DNA of 64,000 nucleotides from assembly GCA_019137255.1 (NCBI GenBank), contig WPDH01000042.1, forward strand, positions 248,001-312,000. Direction: 5' to 3'. Position 1 is the stretch's first letter. Every line of letters begins with the position of its first letter. The notes beneath the pieces were generated by a model. The model was not told the DNA's origin, did no database searches, and saw only the letters and a list, made by a program, of their open reading frames with translations. Below are positions 11,715 through 22,719 of this stretch, piece by piece. A program made the position numbers and the translations under genes. Source of the stretch: Corinectria fuckeliana. Its lineage: Eukaryota; Ascomycota; Sordariomycetes; Hypocreales; Nectriaceae.

Positions 11715-14196
11715 TCATTCTAGCCATCCGTCATCCTTTGGCGCCTGCGGCTTATCCATTCTAAAGTCGAGCTTGGGCATCTCGAGCTTGGGCGCCGGCT
11801 CGACCTTTATCTTCTGACCGCCTCCGGCCTTCTTGGGCGGGCTGCGACACTCTGGTGGTGGCCCGTATCTTACATCCTTGACGTCCCAGCCATCCTCAGC
11901 CGCAGCTGCGACCCAGGTGCGCAGACCGTCGTGTACGCTTCCGTAGAACTTCTCCTTGCAGAGACGCAGGCTGCCGCCGAGACATCGTTCCCACCCGGAG
12001 ACGTTAAACTCGGTGCGAAGGTTGTTTCGCTCCTCCCTCGTGGCCGCGCAGGCGAGGATGGCGTTCATGATGTCGAGATGGGAAGCGATGTAGTTGGTTG
12101 CATCCCACTCCACTCCGCCCACGTACGGAGCTGCCGCGACCGGCGGGCGCTCCTGGGGAAAGTGTCGAAGCATGTACGAGTATGCCCGGTTGTCTCCCGG
12201 GACCGAAGCGTCCTTTGTGCTCGAAGCCTTGGCTTGCTCGGACGGGAGGGATACCACGTTGACGTTGTGGAGGAAGATCCAGAAGACTTCCTTGGTGACG
12301 CTGACGACCTCCCTGCACCACACGCGGTACGGCCTATCGCGCCTCATCTCCATGACGAACGGAACGGGGCGCTCATCCTCTTTGGGCTCGGGGTCCCTGA
12401 GGTGTGCCAGGATACTCTTGGCTCGGAATACTCGCTCAGCCGGCCTCGCACTTTCGATGTAGGTGAACAACACGGACGTGATGATGTTGCGAGTTGTGAA
12501 CTCGCTGGGGCCCTTCCTCTCGGGATCAAAGAGCATGTTCAGCAGCTTCGGGAACAGGTCGCCCTGGATTGAGTGGAGATACTGCATAGCACGGGCCGTT
12601 GTCGATAGCGCCTTGAGGCAGAGGAGGTTCTCGTGGAGGAGTGCATCTTCATGTTCCTCCCTACAGCCATGTTAGCTACGCACGTCAGGACGAAGAAAAT
12701 GTTATCAAGACTTACCTCCACTCAACATCCATGATCCGCGTAAGCAGACTGACAATCTCCTTCATACCACCCTGTTGGATGAACTCCTCGATCCACGCAA
12801 CCGTCTCATTACGCAGTAGGAGGCGAAGCTTGTGGATCTTGCCAACTTCGACAAGCTGTGGCTTCTGTACCTTTCTCAGATACGCGACATAGTCGGCAGG
12901 ACCCTGCTGGAGCTTGATCTTGGCTAAGAATCCAGAGTTGGACGACGATCCGCTTGACCCAGGAGGGCCCTCGCTAACGACGCTCTCAGTAGACTTGCTC
13001 CTGAAGTGACGCCCGAGAGTCCCGTCGCCCTTGGACTTCTTGGTGGGCGAACTTGACTCCTTGGGTTCCTTCTTCCCTCTCGAGAGCGTGAAGCTTTTGC
13101 CGCGGGTTCGCTTGGGCTTCTCCTCGACGGCGGTGCCCGGGGCCATAGCCGATCCGTCGGCGCTGTTGACGCTGCCCACAGATCCGGGTCTATCGTTCTT
13201 GGCCGCCGCCGTCATTTCCGCCCAGTCCTGGCGGACGAACTCCATCTTGATGGTGTCATTTAGATTCCGCATCTTGTATCGCTGGTTCTCGGGAATGTTT
13301 CGACGGTCTAGCATGGCCTCGAGGTGTTTGTCGACGTCCTTGGGGTCGAGAAGCAGCTCTGCCGTCTCAGGCAAGGTACTCGCCGACGTCGACTTGGACC
13401 GGCTGTGAGTGAACGTGAAGCCACTTAGGCCCTTGGACCGGCTGGATTTGGCGCTTGTTTTAGACGAGCTGGAGTCTTTGGAACCCTTCCGCATGCCTTC
13501 TTGAGAAAACCTGAACTTGGAGGACAATGGAGGCAGGTCGGTCTTGGAGTGGATGGGGACCTGAAAGGACTTGGGTCGTTCCTTGGTCGGGCGAGCATTC
13601 ATGAACATGTCGGAATCACTGGTATTTCGACCAACCTCGATGCTCGCATGTCTGCTCGGTTGCTGGAATGATGGGCCGCTGGTGAACTGGGCGAAGATAG
13701 GCGGCGAGGCCATCGTCGGCTCGTCCGGCGTTCTGTTCTCCTTATCCTTAGACATGCGGATATCATCATCAGACAACAGTTTGTGTAGGTTCCGCAGCGA
13801 CTTCGGCCTGAACAACCCGGCCAGATTGGTGCCGGACTTTGTCTTCTTGGGTTTCTTGGGGGAGCTCTCGCGGGACTTGGCCGCCTTGGACTGGTCCTTG
13901 CCCATGGAGGTTATGATGGTGACGTTTCCGAACAGGTTTTTGGTCGGAGATCGGGACCGGCCGCGAGTATCAGCTCGGGACTCTTCTTGTGACTGGCGAG
14001 GGAATCGGGGAGCCGGCTCCTGCTGGTTTTGCTGCAGCTCGCCAAGTGCCCCGGGGCTGTTCTTGGAGAAATTGCCAACGGCCATGTCGTCGTGCGTGCT
14101 GGAGAACGAATACCCTCCGCTGAGGGGGCTGGAGGGTAGCCCCTCGCCGGTAGAAGCTTGGCGGCGTTGTGGACGCTGGGGATCGAGGCTGTCCAT
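11715..14196 (-). CDS. Formin-type GBD/FH3 domain protein lacking FH1-FH2 (Rid1-like)
   Basis: Two exons, 12716-14196 and 11715-12660, separated by a 55-nt intron (AG|GTAAGT...TGTAG|G); 808 residues. Residues 1-about 300 are Ser/Pro/Lys-rich and predicted disordered, with basic SRSPTK-type patches. A Rho-GTPase-binding/FH3 region follows: DPKDVDKHLEAMLDRRNIPENQRYKMR begins the GBD, and the armadillo-like FH3 runs from about KIKLQQGPADYVAYL through YLRKVQKPQLVEVGKIHKL, QGDLFPKLLNMLFDP, TSVLFTYIESARPAERVF and the extended C-terminal half. There is no poly-Pro FH1 or actin-nucleating FH2; the protein ends KDDGWLE. By family knowledge it resembles the S. pombe GTPase-binding protein Rid1 and probably acts in Rho/Cdc42 polarity signalling; that role is inferred. 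Confidence 0.85.
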
Positions 14197-16299
14197 CACT
14201 GTTCGCGAGAACGAGGAATTGATGGCTTCGTCGACGGGAGAAAGAAATGCAAAGCACGCCACAAGAGGCCTTTGTGCAGAAAAGCAGAAAGTGAATCGAT
14301 TTGGAAGAAGCAAAAGGCAAGTGAGGGATGAAGGCAAGAGCAAAGGATGCTGGGAAGACAGCATCTTCGTCGTGTTTCCGTCGTTGCCGTGGAGACCACG
14401 GCAACGGCGGCCTTATCTTATCGCTTACCGCGACTTCCATTTTCTCTGGCGTCTAGTTCGTCAACAATGCCAGCCACATTTCCTCTCCTCAGCCACAAGG
14501 CCGACAAGGACAGGGAAAGCGACGATAAGATAACTCTCCCGCCCGAGCACAACATCGTCTTGGCTGTCAATGTCAAAAGTTGATCCAAGTGATGGATTGA
14601 TTCTGGGGGAAGAGCTGCCTGGCATTATGGCTGCCCCACTAGTCTAGGTGTCCATTTGAGCAACCACCTGTAGATACCCGTCTAGACTAATCTACAACCT
14701 AGACTAACTTGTCACATCACTAGAATAGCGTCGAAGCCTTTTTCTTGTGGATATTTCCTCGTAGATAATATCCGCAGGGTGCCAATTTGTCGCAAAAGAC
14801 GAACGTCCCTTGCGGGACCACATGGCCCCCCTTATATAGCTTGCATCACCCATTGCGACACAATTCCCTATACTAGTAGCCCTACAGTACCTGACCTGCT
14901 AGGACGTCAAGGCTATTTTGTCTATCCCCGCATCCTATCTATACTACCATTATCTTCTAGCGGGAAATAGTATCGAGTGCCGGTCCTCCGTCGTTTCTGC
15001 ATCCGTTGAGGGTTTAGCCTTGCTAGGCTGTCCTCAATATGGTATGCTACTCCCCCTCGTTTGTACCTTTTTCCCTCTGCTAATAGTTAATTAAAAAAAC
15101 TCGACAAACCCTAGTCAGAGAACGAATGCCTTACGACCATTCCAAGACTTCCAGCCCTGTTCTGCATCAGATTTTATGTCGCCAGTATGGAGAACGATTC
15201 GGCCATTCGAAACCACCTCTTCACATGTCGTGGTATTGATGGCGGTCGTTGGCGGGCAACTTATCCTCTTTCGAACATCGCGGTCATGCATGAGATACTT
15301 CGCAAGCCACGGTTCATGGAGTGGGTGTCATGGACAGCCGAAAAGCATACCGATGTGCTCCGAATTCCACGAACCGGTACCAAGACAGCAGAGGTGGGTG
15401 AAAGCTGCCAGCTAGGAGCCACGGCAAGTTTTGACTTCTGGGGGCGTAGTTTCCTCGTCACCCTATTGCCGAGCAAACAAAGCCTTGGGACCAAGTGTAC
15501 TACAAGCTCAAGGAGACTGTAAGCATGGTAGTGCAAGAGCATTTCTTCACGATCAGGGCCGTTTTCATCTCAAATGCCGCCGTTCGGTGCCGAAGGGCCC
15601 ACTCCGGGGTGGCCCCACATTACGCCGGGATTTTCCCCGTGACATCCTTGGTGATCATCCACTTCCCCACCAACCCGTTCCCCCTTTGCCCCTCTACATC
15701 GTTCATACAAGTACCTCATTGCTCCTTTGATCCTGGCGCTGAGATGGGCCACACAAGTCTTTGCCTAGCTGCGTATAGCTCCAAGAGCAAACACACAGAG
15801 ACGTACAAAGTACATAGATATCCTAAGCCATTGGTCTCGTGATTTGGTCCCTACCATGGTGGGGTATATAGGAAGCCTGCGAGGATAAAGGTTTAACCCA
15901 CCCAATGCCCCTCCATCGATGTTCCTGGAATCGTCGTCTCCTTAACAAGACTCTCCCATCCATCTAGTTCGGCAATGTCATGATCCAGATCTTTCAACGT
16001 CCCCTTGTCCCCATCTTTTCCAATCCCATCGCTCCTTTCGCGACCTATCTAGCGGGCTTTCACATTGACTGTCTACATATTGGCCGAGGCACACAGCCCG
16101 CTTCTTCTTAGTGCCGCCCTTGTTGTGTCTGCATCGCCCCTGGTCTCGGGCCCGGCATATGACACGGCATCTCACCAGTCGTCACCGGCTTCGTTTCTCT
16201 CCGTTGCCGCTGTCGCGCTCGCCTCCCTTCCTGACCCTTCCTGTCTCTCTTTCTCCAGCCCTCTCCGCGAGATCCTTCGCCTCGACTTCGCCCGCCGCC
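14197..16299. other. Intergenic with one orphan frame
   Basis: About 2.1 kb between two divergently transcribed genes, so it contains both promoters. 14580-15130 is somewhat AT-rich with CTAGACTA-type words. 15187-15522 holds an open frame described separately. CT-rich sequence at 16190-16290 looks like the leader of the muconate cyclase gene. Confidence 0.55.
15187..15522 (+). other. Orphan open frame, possible gene relic
   Basis: A 111-codon frame starting MENDSAIRNHLF with reasonably balanced composition (WRATYPLSNIAVMHEILRK, ASFDFWGRSFLVTLL). About 40 bases before its end, a second frame (YYKLKETVSMVVQEHFF) takes over, as a frameshifted gene would look. No family is recognised and there is no strong codon bias. 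Could be a decayed gene or chance. Confidence 0.2.
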
Positions 16300-17559
16300 A
16301 TGCCAGTTCACCATCTCATGGTCGGCACCTGGACGCCTCCGGGTGCCATCTTCACATTTGCCTTTGACGATGAAGCTCTGACCCTGAAGCTCATCAAGCG
16401 TACTCCGATTCCCGAGGATGAACCCATCTCGTGGATGACCTTCAATGTCAGACTCACTCACTCACTCGCTTGACTTACTTTGAAGCTCGGTCACTTGAGA
16501 ATCCAATTGAGAAGCTCACTGGCTTACTGAGTCAACAGCACACCAAGAAAGTCATTTACGGCGCCGCCATGAAAAAGTGGTCCAGCTTCGCTGTTGAGTC
16601 GCCCACCAACATCACCCAGCAGGTCTCACACCCAATGCTTCACGACCGTATGTCCCGTCCTCCCCTCTCTTTGATCCCTCACATGAATCCCTCACACCAA
16701 CACTCCCCTCACAGCCAGCGCCTCACTCTCCACGACAAACACCCGCGCCATCTTCCTCCTCGCCGCCCAAAAGCCCCCCTACGCCGTCTACTGCAACCCC
16801 TTCTACGACCACGCCGGCCACGGCGCCGTCTTCACCACCGACCCGGCCACCGGTGCCCTGCTCGACAACGTCCAGAACTACGAGTACCAGCCCAACTCGG
16901 GCATCCACGGCATGGTCTTCGACCCCACCGAGACCTACCTCTACTCGGCCGACCTCCGCGCCAACAAGCTCTGGGTCCACCGCCGCCGCTCCGCCTCCGA
17001 CCCGGCCCTCGACCTCGTCGGCGCCGTCGAGTGCCCGGACCCCCGCGACCACCCGCGCTGGGTCGCCCTGCACCCTTCTGGCCATTACCTCTACGCCTTG
17101 ATGGAGAAGGGCAACCGCATCCGCGAGTACGTTGTCGACCAAGAAACCCACCTCCCCGTCTACACCCGTCGCCACTGGCCGCTCATCCCGCCCGGCATCC
17201 CCGACGCCGACCGCTGGACCCAGTACCGCGCCGACGTCTGCGCGCTGTCCTCGTCGGGCCGCTACCTGTTCGCCTCGTCGCGCGCAAACTCGTTCGACCT
17301 GACAGGCTACGTCGCCGCCTTCGCCCTCGGCCAGGAGGGTGCCGTCGAGCGCCAGATTCTGCTCAACCCCACGCCCACGAGCGGCGGCCACAGCAACGCC
17401 GTTTCGCCCAGCCCGTGGTCCGACGAATGGGTCGCCATCACCGATGACCAGGAGGGCTGGCTGGAGATCTACCGCTGGAAGGACGAGTTCCTCGCGCGCG
17501 TGGCGAGGGTTCGTGTTCCGGAGCCCGGATTTGGCATGAATGCCATCTGGCACGACTAA
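16300..17559 (+). CDS. 3-carboxy-cis,cis-muconate cyclase (lactonizing enzyme)
   Basis: Cycloisomerises 3-carboxy-cis,cis-muconate to 3-carboxymuconolactone in the protocatechuate branch of the fungal beta-ketoadipate pathway. It is the seven-bladed beta-propeller type characteristic of fungi and unrelated to bacterial CMLE. Exons 16300-16446, 16539-16647 and 16715-17559; 366 residues, the size of the Neurospora enzyme. Visible: MPVHHLMVGTWTPPGAIFTF at the N-terminus, EPISWMTF, YGAAMKKWSSFAVESPT, GIHGMVFDPTETYLYSADL, DHPRWVALHPSGHYLYALME, PTPTSGGHSNAVSP, and WVAITDDQEGWLEIYRWKDEF to the end, matching the family end to end. Intron 1 uses a non-consensus GTCAGA donor. No other aromatic-catabolism gene lies nearby, so it is unclustered here. 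Cytosolic by absence of a signal. Confidence 0.95.
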
Positions 17560-17953
17560 GTCTTAAGGCGCGGATATGACCAGCAAGAGTCTCGGGGCCA
17601 GAACGGTAGGAACCCCGGAATCCTTGTGCAGGGGGGCGATTACAGTGAATAAAGCTAAAGCCAACGGATTATGACTGATCTATGAGGACCCTGTCATGTT
17701 CATGCAATGCATCACCACAGGCCACCCACCAAGATGGACCTCCATTCCCCCTTGACAATTCTCCTGAAAGAATACACACGACTATTGGTATCGCGTACCA
17801 GCTGGGCTGATAGGCGAGCTAGCCATGCTAAAGCAAACCGTGCTGTGGTATTCGTTGAGACCCTTGTCTCAAACTTGCAAACACCTGCTGTCCTGAGTTA
17901 CGTCCTACAAGATATGTTTGTCATCGCCTTCCGCCTCTCATGACCCTCGCCCA
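17560..17953. other. Intergenic between convergent genes
   Basis: About 390 bases holding the 3' UTRs of the muconate cyclase and CNNM-like genes. Nothing else was recognised. Confidence 0.6.
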
Positions 17954-19839
17954 TTACTTTTTTGCTTCGGTCCCATTGCCATTAGCTTTCCCGTCTTCCA
18001 AGTGGAGCAGGTCCTCTTCCGCTGGCTCCCCAAGCTCCTCCCTGCTTAACAGCGGCGTCCTTTCAGTGCCGATTGTATGTGAATTTATCACACCGATATG
18101 TGACGCCGGTCGTGGGGAGAACCCTGGTCGCACCGACAACCTGCTGGTAGCGTCAAGACCTTGCTTAATCTTGAATACGCTGGCCCGCGTGTTGTTTAGG
18201 GGTTTGGTTGCGCGATTGGCGGGGCCGAGTCGAAGTTGTTGCCTCATCTCGTCCAGGCTCGCTTTGATGAGGACTGGCGGGCCCTCGATGCCGCCATCTG
18301 AGGTACGTCGCTTCATGAATATCTCCCTCTTAGCGGCATTGTGGAATCCGCCATCGTAGTTGCTGTGGTAGGAATTTGACAGTACGGCTTCATCATCGTG
18401 ATCGGGAGCCACATCCACAACTATGGTAGTATCGGGTGCCTTCTTACTGGCTGATGCTGCCACGGCAGCAGCCTCGGCGTGTATTCGGCGAGCTCGAGGA
18501 GCAGGAGTGAGGCGTCGGATAGCCTTGTGCACGTCGACGTAGACATCTGATTCATCGACAATTTCCCTAAGCATAGCATTAGTACTTGGTCCATCATGGA
18601 TAATGAGCCTAGACTTACTCTCCAATCAGCTCCTCAATCACATCTTCAAGCGTGACAACACCCAGAGCACCGTGATCCGATCCAGGGAACTCAGAAACAA
18701 GGACCATGTGGGATTTGCCCTCCTGGAAGAAGTTGATTATGTCCAGGCAGCTCGTCTCCGGTCTGGTTTCGACAATGGCGCCGAGGGGGACATCGCGAAC
18801 CAGGGTCTTGTCCTCGGGGTCGTACGTAATGAGTGTCTTGACCAAGAGCATGCCGACAAAGTCCAGCGGGCTTCCCGATCGGTAGATGGGAATTCTCGAG
18901 TAGCCAGAAGTCAGGATGTCATCCATGGTCTTCTCATCCAGGACATGGTCCTCCGAGAGGGTGTAAACGTCGTCCATGGGCGTCATAACCTCGGCCACTG
19001 GCTTGTCCTTCAAGTCGAGAACGGCGGTGATGATGGTGACTTCATCCTGGTTGAGTCGCTCGGACAGTTCACCCAGAGACTTGTGCAGTGTGACGAGCGT
19101 CTTCAACCCGCTCTTCTTGTAGACAGTGCCATGGTCTTCGCCTAGGGTCCAATCGAGGAGCTTCGCAATTGGCCAGGACAGAGGGCCCGTGAGGTACATG
19201 AGCGCGAGGACAGGTGTTGACATGTAGCCGCCAATTTGAAGGCCGTATCGAACGCAGACGGACTGGGGGACAATTTCGCCAAAGATAACTACCTTGATGG
19301 TTAGCACACTTCTCGCATGAAAAATTGCGCGGGTCATAGGTACCGATAAGGACCGTACTGCCAACAACGGCTGCAACGCCGCCGCCGAGTGTTCGATCCA
19401 GGACGACGGGCAGCGATTCATTGACAATGACATTTGAGAGCAGCAACGTCACCAAAACCCAGTGTTTTCCTCGATTTAGCAACTTGAGCACACGCTTCGC
19501 GTTACGAGATTGGGGCTCCGTGGGATCACCAGAGAGAACCTGGAGGTAGATGCTGTCCTGCCCCATCAACCTTGGCAGTGTCAGCACATTTGCCAAGCAA
19601 AGGGCCAGGGAGTGGACTTACGCAATCGTCAGACCGGCGAACGCACCACCGAGCAGCACCAGGGTCATTGAGGCCACGAGGAGAACCACGATGCTCGGGC
19701 CTCCGGATTCAGGTTCATGAGAGTGAGGGGATCGTGTTGCCAGCGGGTGCGCCGCAACGGCTGACAAGCCTGTGCCGAGGATTCGGCCGATGCCCAGCAC
19801 AGCAGGCCGGAGGGAGCTGTATCTCGATGTTCGCCGCAT
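17954..19839 (-). CDS. CNNM/Mam3-type DUF21 and CBS-pair membrane protein
   Basis: Relative of yeast Mam3 and animal CNNM, integral membrane proteins tied to divalent-cation (Mg/Mn) homeostasis. Exons 19622-19839, 19344-19570, 18619-19288 and 17954-18566; 575 residues. Layout: short N-terminus, TM at about residues 49-72 (SIVVLLVASMTLVLLGGAFAG), the DUF21 block (LTIALMGQDSIYLQVL; WVLVTLLLSNVIVNESLPVV; VIFGEIVPQSVCVRYG), then a CBS pair (KPVAEVMTPMDDVYTL ... GVVTLEDVIEELIGEEI) and a polar C-tail ending in NGNGTEAKK. All four exons close in phase, with good branch sites (GTGCTGAC, GTGCTAAC). Start at 19839 is the first ATG in frame; the frame is open further upstream without an ATG. Probably vacuolar/endomembrane, inferred from the family. 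Confidence 0.93.
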
Positions 19840-20480
19840 TTTGAGGATTTGTTGCGGGCGTTCGAAGCTCGCGGGAGCGATGCTGAAAGCGGTGGTCAAT
19901 CGGCTGTAATTAGTTTCGCGGTTGGTGCTCGTTCAATGACGTGAGAATCTGAGCCGAACCAAGACCAGGTCGAGACTGTCCCGCGATGACGACTAGTAAG
20001 CTCTGTAGAATGAGACCGAAGGAGGGCGTCCGATGGTAGTATTCGGATCGCGTGAAGGTGGTGCAGGAAAGCAGCAGCGGTTCCGATCGAGTCGAGGGTA
20101 TTGCGACCCTTTCGCACCGAAGGCGAGTTAGTGATGATGATGAAGAGAGGCGACGGAAAAATTAGGTGGGACAGGCGAACGAGTTTGAGCATGTGGGCGA
20201 ATTAAGCTAAGTTAGTGAAGAACCCGCTTGGGATCGATGGGGCCACAAGGAGCGACAAGGAACGATGACGCCAACAGGGGAGCTCCGGCAATCGATGGAG
20301 GGTTTTAATTGGCTGAGAGGCGCTAGCCCAGGTCAAACCCCCGATGCGCTCAGGAGCACAGTCCACCAAAGGCTCCGTTCCTACAGCGCTCTCCTTGCCA
20401 GGCACAGGAGGGAACGGCACTACGGCAAGCGAAAATCGTACCAGTTCGTAAAAGCCAACTTAGGTAGACTAAGAATTAAG
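19840..20480. other. Promoter side of CNNM-like gene, up to transposon
   Basis: About 640 bases of ordinary composition between the CNNM-like start and the transposon target site. No gene was recognised. Confidence 0.55.
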
Positions 20481-20482
20481 TA

Positions 20483-20529
20483 AGTCCCCCCCCCCACTTC
20501 TGGACCACCCCCCCTTCTAGACCACTTTT
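20483..20529 (+). repeat. Left terminal inverted repeat (47 bp)
   Basis: Perfectly matches the reverse complement of 22284-22330, including both homopolymer runs (ten C, then seven C). Similarity stops at base 48. Confidence 0.95.
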
Positions 20530-22283
20530 TCGCAACATCACAAAACTCACCCTTAATAAACACTTATCAATTAAATAATAACATAATACTAGAAATCAGG
20601 CATTTTTTCGCTATTTAGAAGGTTAAGCTGCCACTTAAAATATATATCCTAAAATCTAATTTTCTTATATTTTTTTAATATCTCTAGCAGATCTAATATT
20701 TCCTCTATTAGTTTCTAAGCCTTTATTATATCTGGGACTTATATAAAGCGCAAATTAGTATTAAATATAAGCTTTCTTCTCTTTTTAGGTCTTAATTCTT
20801 CTAATTTAGTCTGTAAGACTATTAGTTTCTTCTCTTAGGCAGCTAATCTTATATTTTAACAGTCTAATCTCTTAGCAACCTTTATTAGGAAAAGCTAGGT
20901 AGATCTATTAAGTAATACTAACAAAAGGATAATTAAAAGTGCAGATTTTAGCTGTTATAATAATAAAGGCGTCCTAATAGTTATTTCTAATAGGTTTACT
21001 ATTATCTTAAGTGGTGTTTATAGGTAGATATCTAGCTTACTAATTATAAGGTTTAGTAAGAGCTTTACTAGACTAACTAGCTATAATCTAGATAATTTCT
21101 AGCCTGCTAAGATATTTAAAGATATAAGAGTAGCTTACTAAGCCTTATAATAACAGCAGATAAAAGTTATCTTACCTAAGTGTATAAAGTTATTAAGTCT
21201 AGCTAACTTAGAAATCTCTCACTAGTATATATTTTTTAGGGGGCTAAAAATAGTAATATTAAGCAGCTAAAAAACATAAGAAAAATAAGAGATTAGAAAT
21301 AATAAATATATATTATTTTTATAATATTTAAACATAAAATTATTAGTATAATAACTATTATAGCTATTAATAATAAGAAGTCTTTTATTCTCTGCCTTTT
21401 TTAGTATTATATAAGAAATAAAAACCTTTATTAGCTAATTTAAGGTAACCTAGTTATTAGTCTAGCTCTTTTCTGTTAAAGTAAAGTTCTAAGATGTTAG
21501 AAAATTAAGCTCTACTAGAAACTATAACTATTAAATAGTTCTTTCTTTAAAGATTACTAAGAGGGGTAAGACTTAGCTATTTATACTAATATATTTAATA
21601 ATTATAATCTAAAAATATAAGCCTAGGTTCTTAATTATTATAATCTTATACTTTAAGCTTTTTAGTATAAGACTATTATATTCTTACCCTTTTATAATAC
21701 TAGCTTTATCTATATTATATTAATTTTCCTTAAGAATACTCTTAACCTTTAGGATTATTAACTAGCAGAAAAATCCCTTAATATTATTAGTTGTTACCCT
21801 ATTAAATTATACTATATTAAGCTTCTAACCTTAAAAAGTCTTAATCTTTAGATTTCTATATTTAAAAGCTTTAATCTAGTAAGATCTAAAAGGCTTTATA
21901 ACCCTATTTAGGATAGCAATTTAAGATGTAAATTTAATAACCTAGGCTTATATTAGAGGGAAGCCTAGGTGTTCCTAGACTAAGACCTAGTTAATAAGAT
22001 CTAATTCCTAACCTAGAGAGAGCTTTTAATAAGTCTAATAAGCAGTTTAGTAACTTTAACAGCTGTTAATTTAATTAACTAGACTTAAATATAGTATGCT
22101 ATTACGTGAGGCTATAACTTATATAGATACCCTGTTTTTTATGTTTTTAATAGTGTTTTAAATGTTAGATTCTATGTATTAAGATATAATAATCAAAATG
22201 ATAAAAAAATTATTACAATTAATCTATTAGTACGCGAGAAATCACGGTTAGAATGTAGAGGCAGATAGGTGTGAAGGTGGCAG

Positions 22284-22330
22284 AAAAGTGGTCTAGAAGG
22301 GGGGGTGGTCCAGAAGTGGGGGGGGGGACT
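22284..22330 (-). repeat. Right terminal inverted repeat (47 bp)
   Basis: Reverse complement of the left repeat with no mismatch. It still carries several CA dinucleotides that RIP would be expected to attack. Confidence 0.95.
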
Positions 22331-22332
22331 TA

Positions 22333-22719
22333 TCTAGTAAAAGCTACAGCCAAAGTGTCGTCACTTACTAGGTAGGTGATTAGCCCAGGGAGCTTCAGTA
22401 TTAGTTAGTAGTGGTCCACCAGAATTGTGTACGTTAAGAGGTACTCAAGAACAGTCATAACGTTCATCTATCAGACACAAGGTATGGAGTACTGTCCCAC
22501 ATCTTCGGCCACTTAGGAAGGTGTCACGCGAGCAACTGCCATACATGTTGTATCAATTGTGGGTGTTGTATGGGTGTTGATTGCCGAAAATTGCTTTATC
22601 TGCTTGGCATAATCTACTGACGAAACATGAAGATAAACCTCTTCAGGATTGACCTTGAGTGGCTTGAGCGCAGGTCGTTCCGAGTCTTCTCCCAAGAACC
22701 CCCAAGAACCTCCGGCTCA
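22333..22719. other. Short intergenic flank of transposon
   Basis: About 390 bases between the right transposon end and the stop codon of the phosphoglycerate dehydrogenase gene. Normal composition resumes immediately. No gene was seen. Confidence 0.55.

Larger units (their letters stand above)
20483..22330. mobile_element. RIP-degraded Tc1/mariner (Fot1/pogo-like) DNA transposon
   Basis: 1848-bp element bounded by TA on both sides (20481-20482 and 22331-22332), the target duplication expected of Tc1/mariner elements. Terminal inverted repeats of 47 bp are identical; each starts AGTCCCCCCCCCCACTTCTG. The interior (about 20540-22240) is extremely A/T-rich, dominated by TA, with few CA or TG dinucleotides and stop codons in all frames, the pattern left by repeat-induced point mutation. 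Size and TA duplication fit fungal Fot1/pogo elements, but no transposase motif survives for me to read, so the superfamily rests on ends and size. Strand of the original transposase is unknown. Confidence 0.88.

Noticed and set aside
13571..14533. 320-codon plus-strand frame over the GBD/FH3 gene
   Set aside because: Antisense of the Ser-rich disordered region; no family features.
16723..17553. 276-codon antisense frame over the muconate cyclase
   Set aside because: Opposite strand of a confidently identified enzyme; Val/Gly/Asp-rich shadow.
20540..22240. AT-rich block considered as a centromere or mitochondrial insert
   Set aside because: It is exactly bounded by perfect inverted repeats and TA duplications, which identifies it as a transposon.
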